Shown here: positions 16,982 through 26,702 of the stretch, in pieces | Layout: each line of letters starts with the position of its first letter | Numbering within the stretch: the stretch's first letter is position 1 | From: Glutamicibacter sp. B1 | GTDB lineage: Bacteria > Actinomycetota > Actinomycetes > Actinomycetales > Micrococcaceae | Assembly (NCBI RefSeq): GCF_039602135.1 | Contig: NZ_CP125942.1 | Span: 3,410,001 to 3,474,000, forward strand | Length of the DNA stretch: 64,000 bases | Reading direction: 5' to 3' | Notes under the pieces: generated by a model | Seen by the model: the letters and a program-made list of their open reading frames with translations, nothing else | Told to the model about the DNA's origin: nothing | Database searches by the model: none | Made by a program: the position numbers and the translations under genes

Positions 16982-18592
16982 CTACCCGAACTGCCTCGCC
17001 GCATCCTCACGCAGCTGGTTTTTGCGAATCTTCCCGGTGACCGTGGTCGGAAAATCCTCAAGGATCTGCACATAGGCCGGAATCTTATAGTGGGCGAGCT
17101 TTCCCGAACAGTATTCGCGCACCTCTTCGGCACTGAGCGGAGCACGGTCGGCCTTCATTCGCAGGCACGCGCACACCGCCTCCCCGTACTTCTCATCGGG
17201 CACTCCCACCACCTGAACGTCTTCAATATCCGGGTGTCGGTAGAGGAATTCCTCGATCTCGGCCGGGTAAATATTTTCGCCGCCACGAATGATCATGTCC
17301 TTGATGCGTCCCACGATCGTGCAATATCCATCTTCACGCATCACCGCCAAATCGCCGGTGTGCATCCACCCATCCTCATCGATGGTGGCCCGGGTTTTCT
17401 CTTCGTCGTTCCAGTAGCCGAGCATCACCGAATACCCCCTGGTGCAATACTCCCCGGTATCCCCACGTTCCAAGGTTTCACCCGAAACTGGATCCACCAC
17501 TTTAATTTCCACGTGCGGATGCACCCGGCCGATGGTGGCGGTGCGACGCTCGAAGTCGTCATCACTGCGGGTCTGGCAGGAGACCGGGGAAGTTTCGGTC
17601 ATGCCGTAGGCGATGGAGACCGCGCTCATTCCCATCTCTTCAACGCAGCGTTGCATCACCTGTACCGGGCAGATGGACCCGGCCATAATGCCAGTGCGCA
17701 GAGTTGATAGATCGTAGTTGGCAAAGTCCGGGTGGTTCTGCATGGCGATAAACATGGTGGGCACCCCATACAGGCCCGTGCATTGCTCTTCGGCCACCAC
17801 CCGCAAGGTGGTCTCGGCGTCAAAACCCGGGGCCGGAATGACCATGGTGACCCCGCGCGAGGTGCACCCAAGATTGCCCATAACCATGCCGAAGCAATGA
17901 TAAAACGGCACCGGGATGCACAGCCGGTCGCGCTCATCGAGGTCGATCATGCCAGTGACCTGGTGGCCATTGTTCAAGATATTGTGGTGGCTGAGCATCG
18001 CACCCTTGGGGTACCCGGTGGTGCCCGAGGTGTACTGAATGTTGATCGGATCGTGCGCACTGGTGGCTGCCAACCGTTGCGACACCACGGCATCGTCGAT
18101 GCTTGTGCCCTCATCGAGCAATTGTTGCCAATCCCCGGTATCCAGATACACCACGCGTTCTAGTTGCGGGGTATCTTCGCGGGTTTGTTCCACCATCGCC
18201 TTGTAGTTGCTGGTCTTAAACTCGCTGGCGGCCACCAACAGGCGGAGCCCGGAATGGTTGGCCGCATAAGCGTATTCATGGGTGCGATAGGCCGGGTTGA
18301 CGTTGACCAGGATGACGCCGATCTTTGCTGTTGCGTACTGGGTGAATACCCATTCGGCACAGTTCGGTGCCCAGATCCCCACCCGGTCCCCGGCCTGCAA
18401 TCCGGCGGCGATCAACCCCTTGGCCAAGGCATCAATTTCGGCGTTCAGCTCATTCCAGTTCCAGCGTCGCCCACTGCGCACTTCCACCAGGGCCTCGGCC
18501 GTGGAGAAACGAGCCACGGTTCTTTCGAAGTTCGCCCCGATCGTTTCTTCCAGAAGCTGTGGTTCACTCTCACCCTTGGCATACGCCTTCAT
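16982..18592 (-). CDS. Acyl-CoA synthetase, AMP-binding (medium/long chain)
   Basis: A 536-residue AMP-forming ligase. The P-loop is YTSGTTGYPKGAMLSH, then PFYHCFGMVMG, AYGMTETSPVS, HTGDLAVM, GRIKDMIIRGGENIYP, and the C-terminal catalytic lysine in TTVTGKIRKNQLR. It should activate carboxylic acids, probably fatty acids, to CoA esters. The ATG at 18592 has AAGGG 7 bases upstream, and I prefer it to the TTG at 18640, which lacks a ribosome site. It is different from, and only distantly related to, the 11817-13679 ligase. Confidence 0.85.
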   Translation of the reverse strand: MKAYAKGESEPQLLEETIGANFERTVARFSTAEALVEVRSGRRWNWNELNAEIDALAKGLIAAGLQAGDRVGIWAPNCAEWVFTQYATAKIGVILVNVNPAYRTHEYAYAANHSGLRLLVAASEFKTSNYKAMVEQTREDTPQLERVVYLDTGDWQQLLDEGTSIDDAVVSQRLAATSAHDPINIQYTSGTTGYPKGAMLSHHNILNNGHQVTGMIDLDERDRLCIPVPFYHCFGMVMGNLGCTSRGVTMVIPAPGFDAETTLRVVAEEQCTGLYGVPTMFIAMQNHPDFANYDLSTLRTGIMAGSICPVQVMQRCVEEMGMSAVSIAYGMTETSPVSCQTRSDDDFERRTATIGRVHPHVEIKVVDPVSGETLERGDTGEYCTRGYSVMLGYWNDEEKTRATIDEDGWMHTGDLAVMREDGYCTIVGRIKDMIIRGGENIYPAEIEEFLYRHPDIEDVQVVGVPDEKYGEAVCACLRMKADRAPLSAEEVREYCSGKLAHYKIPAYVQILEDFPTTVTGKIRKNQLREDAARQFG

Positions 18593-18734
18593 CAACAAGC
18601 CCTTCGACCGAATTTGAATAGTGTCCTGCGTCACATTCAAAGACTAGTCCTAGGTGCTGCACCTGTCACCGTGGGGTTGATCGTGATCTGTGGTTTTGCC
18701 CTCCTCCGATCCCACCCCGCGTCAAGCTAAAAGA

Positions 18735-19076
18735 TCAACCAGCTGCCTTCTGAACCAGGGCGCGAATTTTCTGTTCGGTAGCTTCATCCAGTGCGGTGAT
18801 CGTCCACGCCACCGGGTGCATCAGCGAACCTTCTTCAAAGGCCGGGTTGACCACTTCACCAAATCCGAAGGCAAGGTAGTCCTTGTCCGGTTTGATGTAG
18901 CAGATATCTTTGCCATCTTTGACGTAGAACGCGAGACCCCAGCGCACCACTGGCTCCAGCGACGGCGCGCTTTCGGTAATAATCGTGTGCAGTCGCAGGG
19001 CAATCTCCTGGTAGGGGGCCGGTGCTCCCGCTAACTTATTGCGGACTGCTTCCTCGCCCTTCTTGGCAAAAATCAT
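18735..19076 (-). CDS. DUF1801 domain protein
   Basis: A small 113-residue soluble protein of the DUF1801 (YdhG-like) family: YQEIALRLHTIITESAPSL, VRWGLAFYVKDGKDICYIKP and DYLAFGFGEVVNP are typical. The C-terminus ends with a short helix. Function in this family is not established. AAGGGGAGAAGACC precedes the ATG on the minus strand, giving a clear ribosome site. A second DUF1801 protein lies at 22645-23055. Confidence 0.8.
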   Translation of the reverse strand: MIFAKKGEEAVRNKLAGAPAPYQEIALRLHTIITESAPSLEPVVRWGLAFYVKDGKDICYIKPDKDYLAFGFGEVVNPAFEEGSLMHPVAWTITALDEATEQKIRALVQKAAG

Positions 19077-19248
19077 GGTCTTCTCCCCTTCGGATTACCC
19101 GCCGTTGATAGCGGATCTTCGCTGACTTCCTACTGGCCAAATTGTGACCGGTAAGCGTTGAGCTAACAATTCAATAACCTACCCGATACAGGCCACAAGA
19201 CCTGTGGATAACAGGCCAAACTGTCCTAGTTCCGCGGGAAAATTAAGC

Positions 19249-20868
19249 ATGACAAATCAGTATTTCGCTTCCGATGACGACAATGAGAATCGTCTGCCTT
19301 TAGATCCGCCGGGCACCCGCGGCGAATCCCAATCCAGCTCCTTCTTCGCCGACCACCTCATTCACCAGATGTTCTTCGGCCCGATGAAGAAGCTCGTTGA
19401 TGAGCTCTTCGAAGCCGGTCCGCTCAAGGACCCCGGCGAAGGCCTAGTACGACTGCAGAAAATCCAGAAACTCCTCAGCATGTTAGATGCTGCTCGCGCG
19501 GTCGTCATGGCCGACAGTGTTGAGCTGGTCGCTCAAATCTATGCGGAGGAACCCATCGCCAAACCCTATCTTGAATCGGAGCAAGAACGACGCGAACGGC
19601 TCAGTGCTAACTACTACGCCGTAGATCGCGCTAGCGACCAAATCATCACCTCAAATTTTGTTGCCGAATCGGCCATCGCGCTGCGCGAAACGACAAAGAA
19701 AGCCAGTGCACACATGTTCTTCGCCAAGGGATTGCGGCACGCTTGCCCGCAGACCCTCCTAGCCCTCGCCGCCGGGCAGATTACCCCGTCGGCAGCACGC
19801 GCCATCGTGAAAAACGCGCAAGATCTTTCTGAGGAGCAGATCAACCTGATGGAGGAGCAGCTCTTACCGGTTGCTGCTACCGCCAGCGATGACACGGTAA
19901 GCCAACGAGCCCGCCGGTTTCACGATCGGTCTAACCCCGAGCAGGCGACCGCGCGCCATGAAGAAGCTGCTGACGGTAGGAAGGTCACCAGCTGGGATTT
20001 GAAGGACGGGACCGGAGTCATCAAACTTGTTGGCCCCATCACCAACGTGCGGTCCATCATGAACACCCTGGACTACGAGACCACCCAGCACACCGACCCC
20101 AAAGACACCCGCACCAAGGCCCAGTTGATGGCGGACATTTTCTGCGACGCGTTGATTAGCGGATGGCCAACGACCAACGGCACACCGTTAAGGCCACGTG
20201 TTGTGGTGACCATCCCGGCACTCCAGATGCTGGCGAATCCAAAATATGCGCTGGCAGATCTCGAAGGTCACGGACCAATTCCCATGGCACTGGCCCTGCA
20301 GTTGGCCAAAGACGCCCCATCCATCATCCCGGTGCTCACCGATCCTTTCAGTGGGGCCGTGATGGATGTAGGTCGCAAGCGCTATAAGCCGACCCGGGTG
20401 CTCAAAGAGTTTTTGAGGGCCCGGGATCAGCACTGTTGCTACCCCGGATGCCGGCGTACCGCCGATAAGTCCGAAGTGGACCACGTTGAGGCCTGGGAAA
20501 CCGGCGGCCATACCAACCGCGAAAACACCGAGCTATTGTGCAAGCAGCACCAGATGTTCAAGCATGCCCTTGGCTGGAAGGTGATTAACCGCCCGGATGG
20601 CACCAAGTGTTGGCGCACCCCACATGGGCTCAATGCACTCGTTGTTCCAGGAAGCGTTGAGAATGTAGAGCGCTTAGACCACGTGCACAACCATTGCCCG
20701 GAACGAAAAGTCGCTTCTCCCGCGGACCTTCGACGATTACTGGGAAACCTATCGCTGCGCGATGAGGAACTGCATATCCGGGTTGAGAACCCCCGCATCA
20801 TTGACGGGAACACAGAGCTCGATCCGCAGGAGCCGGATCCGCCAGGGTCAGGCTCTGCTGCCGCCTGA
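19249..20868 (+). CDS. DUF222 / HNH endonuclease domain protein
   Basis: A 539-residue protein of the 13E12/DUF222 type common in Micrococcaceae and mycobacteria. DUF222 covers about residues 60-330. The HNH nuclease domain is near 385-440: DQHCCYPGCRRTADKSEVDH, then GGHTNRENTELLCKQHQMFK. The zinc-binding Cys pairs and the H-N-H residues look intact. The biological role is unknown; many copies per genome are common. The start is ATG 19249; an upstream in-frame extension of 15 codons has no ribosome site. Confidence 0.85.
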   Translation: MTNQYFASDDDNENRLPLDPPGTRGESQSSSFFADHLIHQMFFGPMKKLVDELFEAGPLKDPGEGLVRLQKIQKLLSMLDAARAVVMADSVELVAQIYAEEPIAKPYLESEQERRERLSANYYAVDRASDQIITSNFVAESAIALRETTKKASAHMFFAKGLRHACPQTLLALAAGQITPSAARAIVKNAQDLSEEQINLMEEQLLPVAATASDDTVSQRARRFHDRSNPEQATARHEEAADGRKVTSWDLKDGTGVIKLVGPITNVRSIMNTLDYETTQHTDPKDTRTKAQLMADIFCDALISGWPTTNGTPLRPRVVVTIPALQMLANPKYALADLEGHGPIPMALALQLAKDAPSIIPVLTDPFSGAVMDVGRKRYKPTRVLKEFLRARDQHCCYPGCRRTADKSEVDHVEAWETGGHTNRENTELLCKQHQMFKHALGWKVINRPDGTKCWRTPHGLNALVVPGSVENVERLDHVHNHCPERKVASPADLRRLLGNLSLRDEELHIRVENPRIIDGNTELDPQEPDPPGSGSAAA

Positions 20869-20893
20869 GGGCCTTCCCATACCCAGGATGTTG

Positions 20894-20916
20894 AGTGACG
20901 GAAATTTTCCGTCACT
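20894..20916. repeat. Palindrome copy 1 (GTGACGGAA type)
   Basis: Exact 11-bp arms, AGTGACGGAAA and TTTCCGTCACT, with one base between. The core GACGGAA...TTCCGTCAC-ACGA recurs at 21115-21140. No T-run follows, so an operator or a small mobile-repeat end fits as well as a terminator. It begins 25 bases after the DUF222-HNH stop. Confidence 0.7.
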
Positions 20917-21115
20917 ACGAACGAATCACACCACCAATACTTCCACTTCACTATCCGTGGCCATCAGTGAATCACGACGGGCACTAGGTGCTGCTTCATG
21001 CCCTGCTCTGTCTGAAGGATAAAATCCGTCAGCCAACCTGACGATCGTTGCCATACCCTTGTGCGCATGGTCAATGCCGACCCCGAACTACTAGCTGGTC
21101 ACAGCACTCGAAGAA

Positions 21116-21134
21116 TGACGGAAAAATTCCGTCA
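21116..21134. repeat. Palindrome copy 2 (GTGACGGAA type)
   Basis: TGACGGAA and TTCCGTCA are 8-bp arms separated by AAA, with the same right flank (CACGACGA versus CACTACGA in copy 1). It lies 112 bases before the MFS start, a place suitable for an operator. Confidence 0.7.
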
Positions 21135-21245
21135 CGACGATCTGACTCCCTAACCTTGGGAACGACCCGGTGCGTCTATTTTGCTCAGACCGCTCAGAGT
21201 ATTCTGTTCCTACAAGCACCGGCACCACAAAGAGCAGGCCGCCTC

Positions 21246-22643
21246 ATGAGTGACGAGTACGTAGAAGAAACTGCCAAAAATACCGCGCCGTCCTCATCAC
21301 CGGACGGCGTGGCACCTGCTGGCGGACAACGTAGTTTTCTGCACATTCTCATTAACACCGCGGTAGCAAACTTCACCACGAGTTTCCTATGGTTCGCACT
21401 GACCTTCTGGGTGTATCTTGAAACCGAAAATGTCATGGCCACCGGCATCATCGGTGGTGCGTTCATGCTGCTCATTGCGGTGTTCTCCATGATTTTCGGA
21501 ACTATCGTGGATAACCATCGCAAGAAATCGGTATTTTTGTTTTCTGCGTTCATCACCGCTATAGCCTTCAGCCTGGCAGGTCTGATCTATTTGTGGTTGC
21601 CAACCGAGGACATCTTGAATGTCGGAGGCTGGCAATTTTGGCTCTTCTGTCTGGTGATCCTCTTTGGCGCCATCGTCGAACAGATGCGTGGCATCGCGCT
21701 GTCCACCACGGTTACCCTACTGATCCCCGTTGATCGCCATGCCAATGCCAACGGCTTGGTGGGAACCGTCCAGGGTATCGCCTTCATCATCACCAGTGTT
21801 TTCAGTGGCTTGGCCATCGGCTGGTTGGGCATGGGATGGACGCTGACAATTTCGATCGTCATGGTCGTGCTAACCATGCTGCATCTATTGCAGATCAAGA
21901 TCCCCGAGGAAGAACCGGTCAGGGAAGAAGGACGCACCAAAACCAGTGACCTACGCCTAGGATTCAGCACGGTCATGGCCATACCCGGGCTATTCGCACT
22001 GATCGTCTTCTCAATGTTTAACAACTTCATCGGTGGCACCTATATGGCACTGATGGACCCATATGGACTGACGATTATGTCCGTGCAGGCGTGGGGTCTG
22101 ACCTTCGGGTTGGCCTCTACAGGGTTTATCGTCGGTGGATTATTAATCGCAAAATTTGGGCTGGGGAAAAATCCGATTCGCACCATGCTCTGGCTGGTCG
22201 CGGCCATGGGGTTACTCGGTGCCATCTTCACCATCCGCGAATGGTCGTGGCTCTATATCGCGGGGATTTGGTTGTACATGACGCTCATTCCGGCAGTTGA
22301 AGCCTCGGAACAGACGGTCATTCAAAAGGTCGTGCCCTTCCGCCGTCAGGGCCGAGTCTTTGGCTTCGCTCAAATGATGGAAGCTGCCGCAGCACCGGTA
22401 ACCGCCTTCTTGATTGCACCCATCGCCCAATACTGGATCATCCCGTATATGCGAAGCGAGTCAGGCGCCGAGCAATTCGGCTGGTTGCTCGGTGGTGGCC
22501 AAGCGCGCGGTATCGCATTGATATTCCTGGTGGGCGGGCTGATTATGATACTGGTGGCACTGCTGGCGATGAGCACCAAGCAGTACCGCAAGCTCTCCAC
22601 AATTTTCCAAGCCGACGGGCCATCAACAGTTCAGGAGCACTAA
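21246..22643 (+). CDS. MFS transporter
   Basis: A 465-residue major facilitator with 12 predicted membrane segments. The A-like motif between segments 2 and 3 is GTIVDNHRKKSVFLFSAF. A long central loop contains IPEEEPVREEGRTKTSD. The protein resembles the MFS_3/enterobactin-exporter-like branch; the substrate is unknown. The ATG at 21246 has only a weak ribosome site (AGAGCAGG). One base separates its stop from the following DUF1801 gene, so the two are co-transcribed. Confidence 0.8.
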   Translation: MSDEYVEETAKNTAPSSSPDGVAPAGGQRSFLHILINTAVANFTTSFLWFALTFWVYLETENVMATGIIGGAFMLLIAVFSMIFGTIVDNHRKKSVFLFSAFITAIAFSLAGLIYLWLPTEDILNVGGWQFWLFCLVILFGAIVEQMRGIALSTTVTLLIPVDRHANANGLVGTVQGIAFIITSVFSGLAIGWLGMGWTLTISIVMVVLTMLHLLQIKIPEEEPVREEGRTKTSDLRLGFSTVMAIPGLFALIVFSMFNNFIGGTYMALMDPYGLTIMSVQAWGLTFGLASTGFIVGGLLIAKFGLGKNPIRTMLWLVAAMGLLGAIFTIREWSWLYIAGIWLYMTLIPAVEASEQTVIQKVVPFRRQGRVFGFAQMMEAAAAPVTAFLIAPIAQYWIIPYMRSESGAEQFGWLLGGGQARGIALIFLVGGLIMILVALLAMSTKQYRKLSTIFQADGPSTVQEH

Positions 22644-22644
22644 C

Positions 22645-23055
22645 TTGGCAACTACCCAGAAGACTTTGCCGACCGATGCTGATGTTCACGAGTTTATTGC
22701 CGCAGCGACACCGGCAAAACGTCGTGAAGATGGCGAGGTTCTCGAGCGGATTTTTAGCGAGGTCACCGGGGAAACGCCGGTGATGTGGGGGCCGAGCATT
22801 GTTGGTTACGGAACCTACACCTACGTCTCACCGTCTAACCCAAAAAATACTGGGATCTGGCCAAAGACCGGCTTCTCACCGCGTAAAGCGCAACTATCGA
22901 TCTACGGGCTTAAAGATCTTCCCGAAGGGGCTGCCCTACTGCCCCAATTGGGCAAATATACCGAGGGTGCTGGCTGCGTCTACGTGAAGAAACTAGAAGA
23001 TATTGATCTGGAAGTTTTGAAGGAACTGATCAGAATCGGCAATTCGCGCCACTAA
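22645..23055 (+). CDS. DUF1801 domain protein
   Basis: A 136-residue protein of the DUF1801 family: WGPSIVGYGTYTYVSPSN, FSPRKAQLSIYGL and LGKYTEGAGCVYVKKLEDID are typical. The start is TTG 22645, with CAGGAGC about 8 bases upstream inside the end of the MFS gene. The last four bases overlap the convergent gene at 23052. Function is unknown. Confidence 0.8.
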   Translation: MATTQKTLPTDADVHEFIAAATPAKRREDGEVLERIFSEVTGETPVMWGPSIVGYGTYTYVSPSNPKNTGIWPKTGFSPRKAQLSIYGLKDLPEGAALLPQLGKYTEGAGCVYVKKLEDIDLEVLKELIRIGNSRH

Positions 23056-23510
23056 TTAACTGTTGTGGCGCCACTGATTGTGCGCCAGCGACGGATCATA
23101 GCGCTGACCGCAAATGCCACTCCAAGGAGAACCGCGGCGACACCGGCCCACAGTGAGACGGTCAAGGGCAATTGCGCACTGGAATAATCTGGGAAGGCGT
23201 CAAAAAGCAAAAGGCCCCAAATAAAGCTCGGAATCACTCCGGTCGCGAGCGAGATGAGACTGACGATTAGGGCATGCCGCCAACGATCCGTGGCGCTTCC
23301 CAGCCACGTCATCAAGCCTGCAATGCCCAACCATGGAAGCAACGGGAAAGCCAAGGGCAACCAGAGATCGGGCACGGCCCACCACGAAGCGCCCGATATG
23401 ACTGGATCAACGACGAGCAGTAGTACAGCAAAGAGGATTGAACAGGCGCCGGCTAGCCAGCTCTGGCCTTTCTTGGTGTGGGGCACCTGCCGCAATTTCC
23501 ATCCAGTCAT
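23052..23510 (-). CDS. Small integral membrane protein
   Basis: A 152-residue protein with four hydrophobic segments (about 18-38, 48-68, 80-102, 115-138) and a basic C-terminus (SAMIRRWRTISG). No family is recognised. It is convergent with, and overlaps by four bases, the DUF1801 gene. Nothing in the neighbourhood indicates its role. Confidence 0.6.
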   Translation of the reverse strand: MTGWKLRQVPHTKKGQSWLAGACSILFAVLLLVVDPVISGASWWAVPDLWLPLAFPLLPWLGIAGLMTWLGSATDRWRHALIVSLISLATGVIPSFIWGLLLFDAFPDYSSAQLPLTVSLWAGVAAVLLGVAFAVSAMIRRWRTISGATTVN

Positions 23511-23672
23511 GCGTTCATCTTATATGCCACTTCATCAGTAATGATTTAAGCTGTTCCTAAGATTTGAGCGTGGTGCAGGATTGTTTGGCAGAAAGAATTT
23601 TGAGCACCTGCGCACCGAATAGCAGCGGTAGTGCGCTAACCGACTGGCACCCTAAAGCCCTCGGAGCATGCC

Positions 23673-24782
23673 CTATTCAGCTTCTTCGAAGAAGGTCTCC
23701 ACCTCGGTAATACCTGCGGAAATGACAGGGACCAGACGCTCATCAATGCTGTAAGTTTCGCCATCCTTGGAGAGCAGCCCATAGCCAACTAAGGAATCCA
23801 TAGCGGCCTGCGCTTCAGGCAACACCGAGTCGTAGATCTTCGGTCCAACATTGCGGCGCAAGCCCTCAAGGTCCCCCTCGCGTCCGGTGGAAGCGGTGAC
23901 CAAGAGGTTACGCAACACCAGATAGTGGGCCTCATCGCGCAGCGCGACATCAAAGGTCGGGTTCAAGTGGGCCTGTACGCAGCCCACTGCCATCTCGAAG
24001 AGGATCTGCGCGCTGGCCGCTTGATCTCCGTCAACCAGCAGATCATAGGATTCTTCGTCCAGACGCATCGTTGGTCCGTCAAAGTCCACCACGGACAGTC
24101 GAGCTGCACCCCAGATGTAGGTGAAGACAAGTGGTGCCGGACCATCAGTGTCGAAAGTTTCTGCGTCCAAGCCCAAGGAATTCAGTACCCGAACGCGCGC
24201 TTCCTTGTTGGCCTCGCTCTCATCGGACATATCAACGCCGTCTCCGATGGCTAAAGCGAAGGCCTTGACCTGATTGAACAATTTGGTCTCACGCAGCAGC
24301 TCGCAGATTTCTGCATCGCCTTCGGCAAAGCCTTCCAAGGTGTCTTCAAGCATCTCACGCAGCGCTTCGAAGTTTTCTGCTTCACCTTCCCAGAGGTTTT
24401 TCTCCTCGAGGTAGCTGAGGTAGTCCAGCCAGGAGCTGAAGATTGGTTCCGGGGCGAGAGTCTCGGGAAGCCCCATCAGGTGCTCGGCCAAGGACTCGCC
24501 GAAGAGGTCAATATCGATATCGTGCAGGTTAGAGCTATTGGCCTTTTGTGCATATTCTGCACCTACTGCGCCGATAACATACAGCTGAATATCTGCAGCT
24601 GCGGTGGCATCTTCAGGGGAGAAAGCCGGAACGGTACTTGCTACCCACGCCGCATAATCTTCACGCAGCGCGTCGATATATTGTTCCACCTGGATACGGT
24701 AAACGCTGCGTCCGCGCTGTGCGGCTTTGGCAGGATTTCCTGCGCCGGAGTTCTTTTTACTGTGACGCTTTTTGCTGGCCAT
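23673..24782 (-). CDS. Hypothetical protein sharing a domain with the pRiA4b ORF-3-like protein
   Basis: A 369-residue soluble acidic protein with a strongly basic start (MASKKRHSKKNSGAG). Its segment WLDYLSYLEEKNLWEGEAEN followed by FEALREMLE corresponds to YLDFLQENDLWGGDPAG followed by IEWLLETIN in the 40799-42574 protein, and both share the basic N-terminus. Here the C-terminal pRiA4b ORF-3 domain is absent. The ATG at 24782 has AAGGA seven bases upstream; an in-frame extension of 13 codons is unlikely. Function is unknown. Confidence 0.65.
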   Translation of the reverse strand: MASKKRHSKKNSGAGNPAKAAQRGRSVYRIQVEQYIDALREDYAAWVASTVPAFSPEDATAAADIQLYVIGAVGAEYAQKANSSNLHDIDIDLFGESLAEHLMGLPETLAPEPIFSSWLDYLSYLEEKNLWEGEAENFEALREMLEDTLEGFAEGDAEICELLRETKLFNQVKAFALAIGDGVDMSDESEANKEARVRVLNSLGLDAETFDTDGPAPLVFTYIWGAARLSVVDFDGPTMRLDEESYDLLVDGDQAASAQILFEMAVGCVQAHLNPTFDVALRDEAHYLVLRNLLVTASTGREGDLEGLRRNVGPKIYDSVLPEAQAAMDSLVGYGLLSKDGETYSIDERLVPVISAGITEVETFFEEAE

Positions 24783-24928
24783 GAGCGATCCTTTGAGTAA
24801 TCGACAGTCTCTCTTCTTCAAGCCTACGGTGTCCGGCGAAAATCCATTGACCTATCGGTGGGAATCGGACAAGATGAGCAACAGAGGAACTTGGAAGTCC
24901 TAGCACCTGCGGTACGAGGGAGAACCGA

Positions 24929-25705
24929 ATGAAGATCGCCGTTTTAATCAAGGAGGTCCCGGATACCGGGGCGGACCGTACGCTGAATCAACACACGGGT
25001 CTAGCTGATCGGGCTGCTTCCGAAGCGGTACTTGATGAAATCGGCGAGCGCACACTGGAAGTCGCTCTCAAGATCTTAGATTCCCAGCCAGAAACCCACA
25101 TTACGGTGTTGAGCATGGGGCCGCAGACCATCCAAGCAACCCTGCGCAAGGCCCTTGCCATGGGGGCCGCCGGAGCCATACACGTAAGTGATGAGCAGCT
25201 ACTCGGAGCCGATCTCATGCTCACCGCGCAGGTCTTGGCCGCGGCACTGCGCCGTGATCAGTACGATCTGATTCTCACCGGGAACATGTCCACCGACGGG
25301 TCGGCAGGCATGTTGCCGGTGATGCTGGCCGAGCTACTGTCCCTGCCGGCTGCTACCTCGCTGTCTGAAATCACCATCACCGATGGCGTACTGCAAGGCA
25401 CCCGCGAACTGGAGGGCGCCACCGCGCAGGTGAGCACCCCGCTTCCGGCCATCGCTTCGATCACCGAGGCGTTGCCCGATGCGCGTTTCCCGAACTTTAA
25501 AGGCATCATGGCCGCCAAGAAGAAACCCATCGAGGTACTTTCTCTAGCAGATCTGGACGTGGAGGCACTGCCTGCCGATACCGCCCGGTCGATCATGCTC
25601 TCCGTGAATCAGCGCCCTGCCCGTGAAGCGGGCACCATCATGACTGATGACGGCCAGGCCGCCACAGCGCTGGTTGAATTTTTGGCGAAGAACAACCTGG
25701 TGTGA
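24929..25705 (+). CDS. etfB: Electron transfer flavoprotein subunit beta
   Basis: A 258-residue Etf[21 protein letters not shown] at the start, an AMP/adenine-nucleotide domain with [20 protein letters not shown], and the signature region [20 protein letters not shown] ending with [13 protein letters not shown]. With EtfA it forms the soluble FAD-containing carrier that takes electrons from acyl-CoA and related dehydrogenases. GAGGGAG precedes the ATG by about 6 bases. EtfA follows after 13 bases. Confidence 0.93.
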   Translation: MKIAVLIKEVPDTGADRTLNQHTGLADRAASEAVLDEIGERTLEVALKILDSQPETHITVLSMGPQTIQATLRKALAMGAAGAIHVSDEQLLGADLMLTAQVLAAALRRDQYDLILTGNMSTDGSAGMLPVMLAELLSLPAATSLSEITITDGVLQGTRELEGATAQVSTPLPAIASITEALPDARFPNFKGIMAAKKKPIEVLSLADLDVEALPADTARSIMLSVNQRPAREAGTIMTDDGQAATALVEFLAKNNLV

Positions 25706-25718
25706 ACGGAAAATTATC

Positions 25719-26702
25719 ATGACTACATTTGCCCCGGATTCCATCCTGGTATTTCTTGAGACCACACTTGGCGGTGAACCGGCGAAAAGCACCGCCGAAT
25801 TACTTGGCGCCGCCGCCGGTATCGGCACCCCGGTTGCGGTCATTGCCGCGGAGGCAGAGCACCTTGAAGCCTTGGCCGCCCATGCCGCGAAGGCCGGGGC
25901 TCATTCGGTACTGAGCGCACAGGTTGATTCCGTGGTGCTCACCGCGCCATTGGCCGATGTCCTGCAGCAAGCTTATGAACTGGTGCAACCGCAAGCAGTG
26001 CTCTTAGCCCATAGCCTGACCTCCCGCGAGGTAGCCGCACGCTTCGCGGTACGCCACAAATTGGCCCTGAGTGTGGACGCGCTCGGGGTACAGCGTGATG
26101 AGCAGGGGGTGATTGCCAGCCATTCGATTTATGGCGGAGCCTTTGCGACCACTAGCGCCCCGACCTTTGGTGCTCCAGTCATCACCGTGCGGGTAGGCAG
26201 TATTGAAGAGCGTGCCCAAGCACAGGAACTAGCATTGACGGCATTAGACGTTGCTGCGGGCGATTCCGCCGAAATCACAGTGCAGGACGTGTCCTCGGTT
26301 CAGGCCGATTCAGCGCGTCCCGAATTGCGCACGGCCACCAAGGTGGTCTCCGGTGGACGTGGGCTGGGTAGCGCGGAACAGTTTGAGCTGGTGTATCAGT
26401 TGGCCGATGCCCTAGAGGCTGGGGTGGGTGCTTCACGTGCCGCGGTGGATGCCGGCTTTATTGAACATGCTGCTCAGGTAGGCCAGACCGGCGTTGCGGT
26501 CTCCCCTCAGTTATATGTAGCGCTGGGTATCTCTGGCGCCATCCAACATAAGGCCGGTATGCAAACGGCCAAGACCATCGTGGCCATCAACAAAGACAGT
26601 GATGCTCCGATCTTCGAGATTGCCGACTTTGGCATTGTCGGCGATGTCTTCAAGATTGTCCCGCAAGTAATTTCTGCTTTGGAAGCACGCAAGGCGCAGT
26701 AA
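25719..26702 (+). CDS. etfA: Electron transfer flavoprotein subunit alpha
   Basis: A 327-residue EtfA with the C-terminal FAD-binding domain: [53 protein letters not shown] and [18 protein letters not shown] are all intact. It receives electrons with EtfB. The ATG at 25719 is close behind etfB. Its TAA overlaps the ATG of the following membrane protein gene (TAATG at 26700-26704), so the three genes form a coupled operon. Confidence 0.93.
   Translation: MTTFAPDSILVFLETTLGGEPAKSTAELLGAAAGIGTPVAVIAAEAEHLEALAAHAAKAGAHSVLSAQVDSVVLTAPLADVLQQAYELVQPQAVLLAHSLTSREVAARFAVRHKLALSVDALGVQRDEQGVIASHSIYGGAFATTSAPTFGAPVITVRVGSIEERAQAQELALTALDVAAGDSAEITVQDVSSVQADSARPELRTATKVVSGGRGLGSAEQFELVYQLADALEAGVGASRAAVDAGFIEHAAQVGQTGVAVSPQLYVALGISGAIQHKAGMQTAKTIVAINKDSDAPIFEIADFGIVGDVFKIVPQVISALEARKAQ

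Larger units (their letters stand above)
20869..21245. other. Intergenic region with twin palindromes
   Basis: These 377 bases before the MFS gene contain two related palindromes (20894-20916 and 21116-21134), annotated separately. No gene is supported; an in-frame extension of the MFS protein back to 21048 exists, but it lacks membrane-protein character and crosses the second palindrome. Confidence 0.5.

Noticed and set aside
16925..17707. 260-codon plus-strand frame opposite the acyl-CoA synthetase
   Set aside because: Antisense shadow; no motif and no ribosome site.
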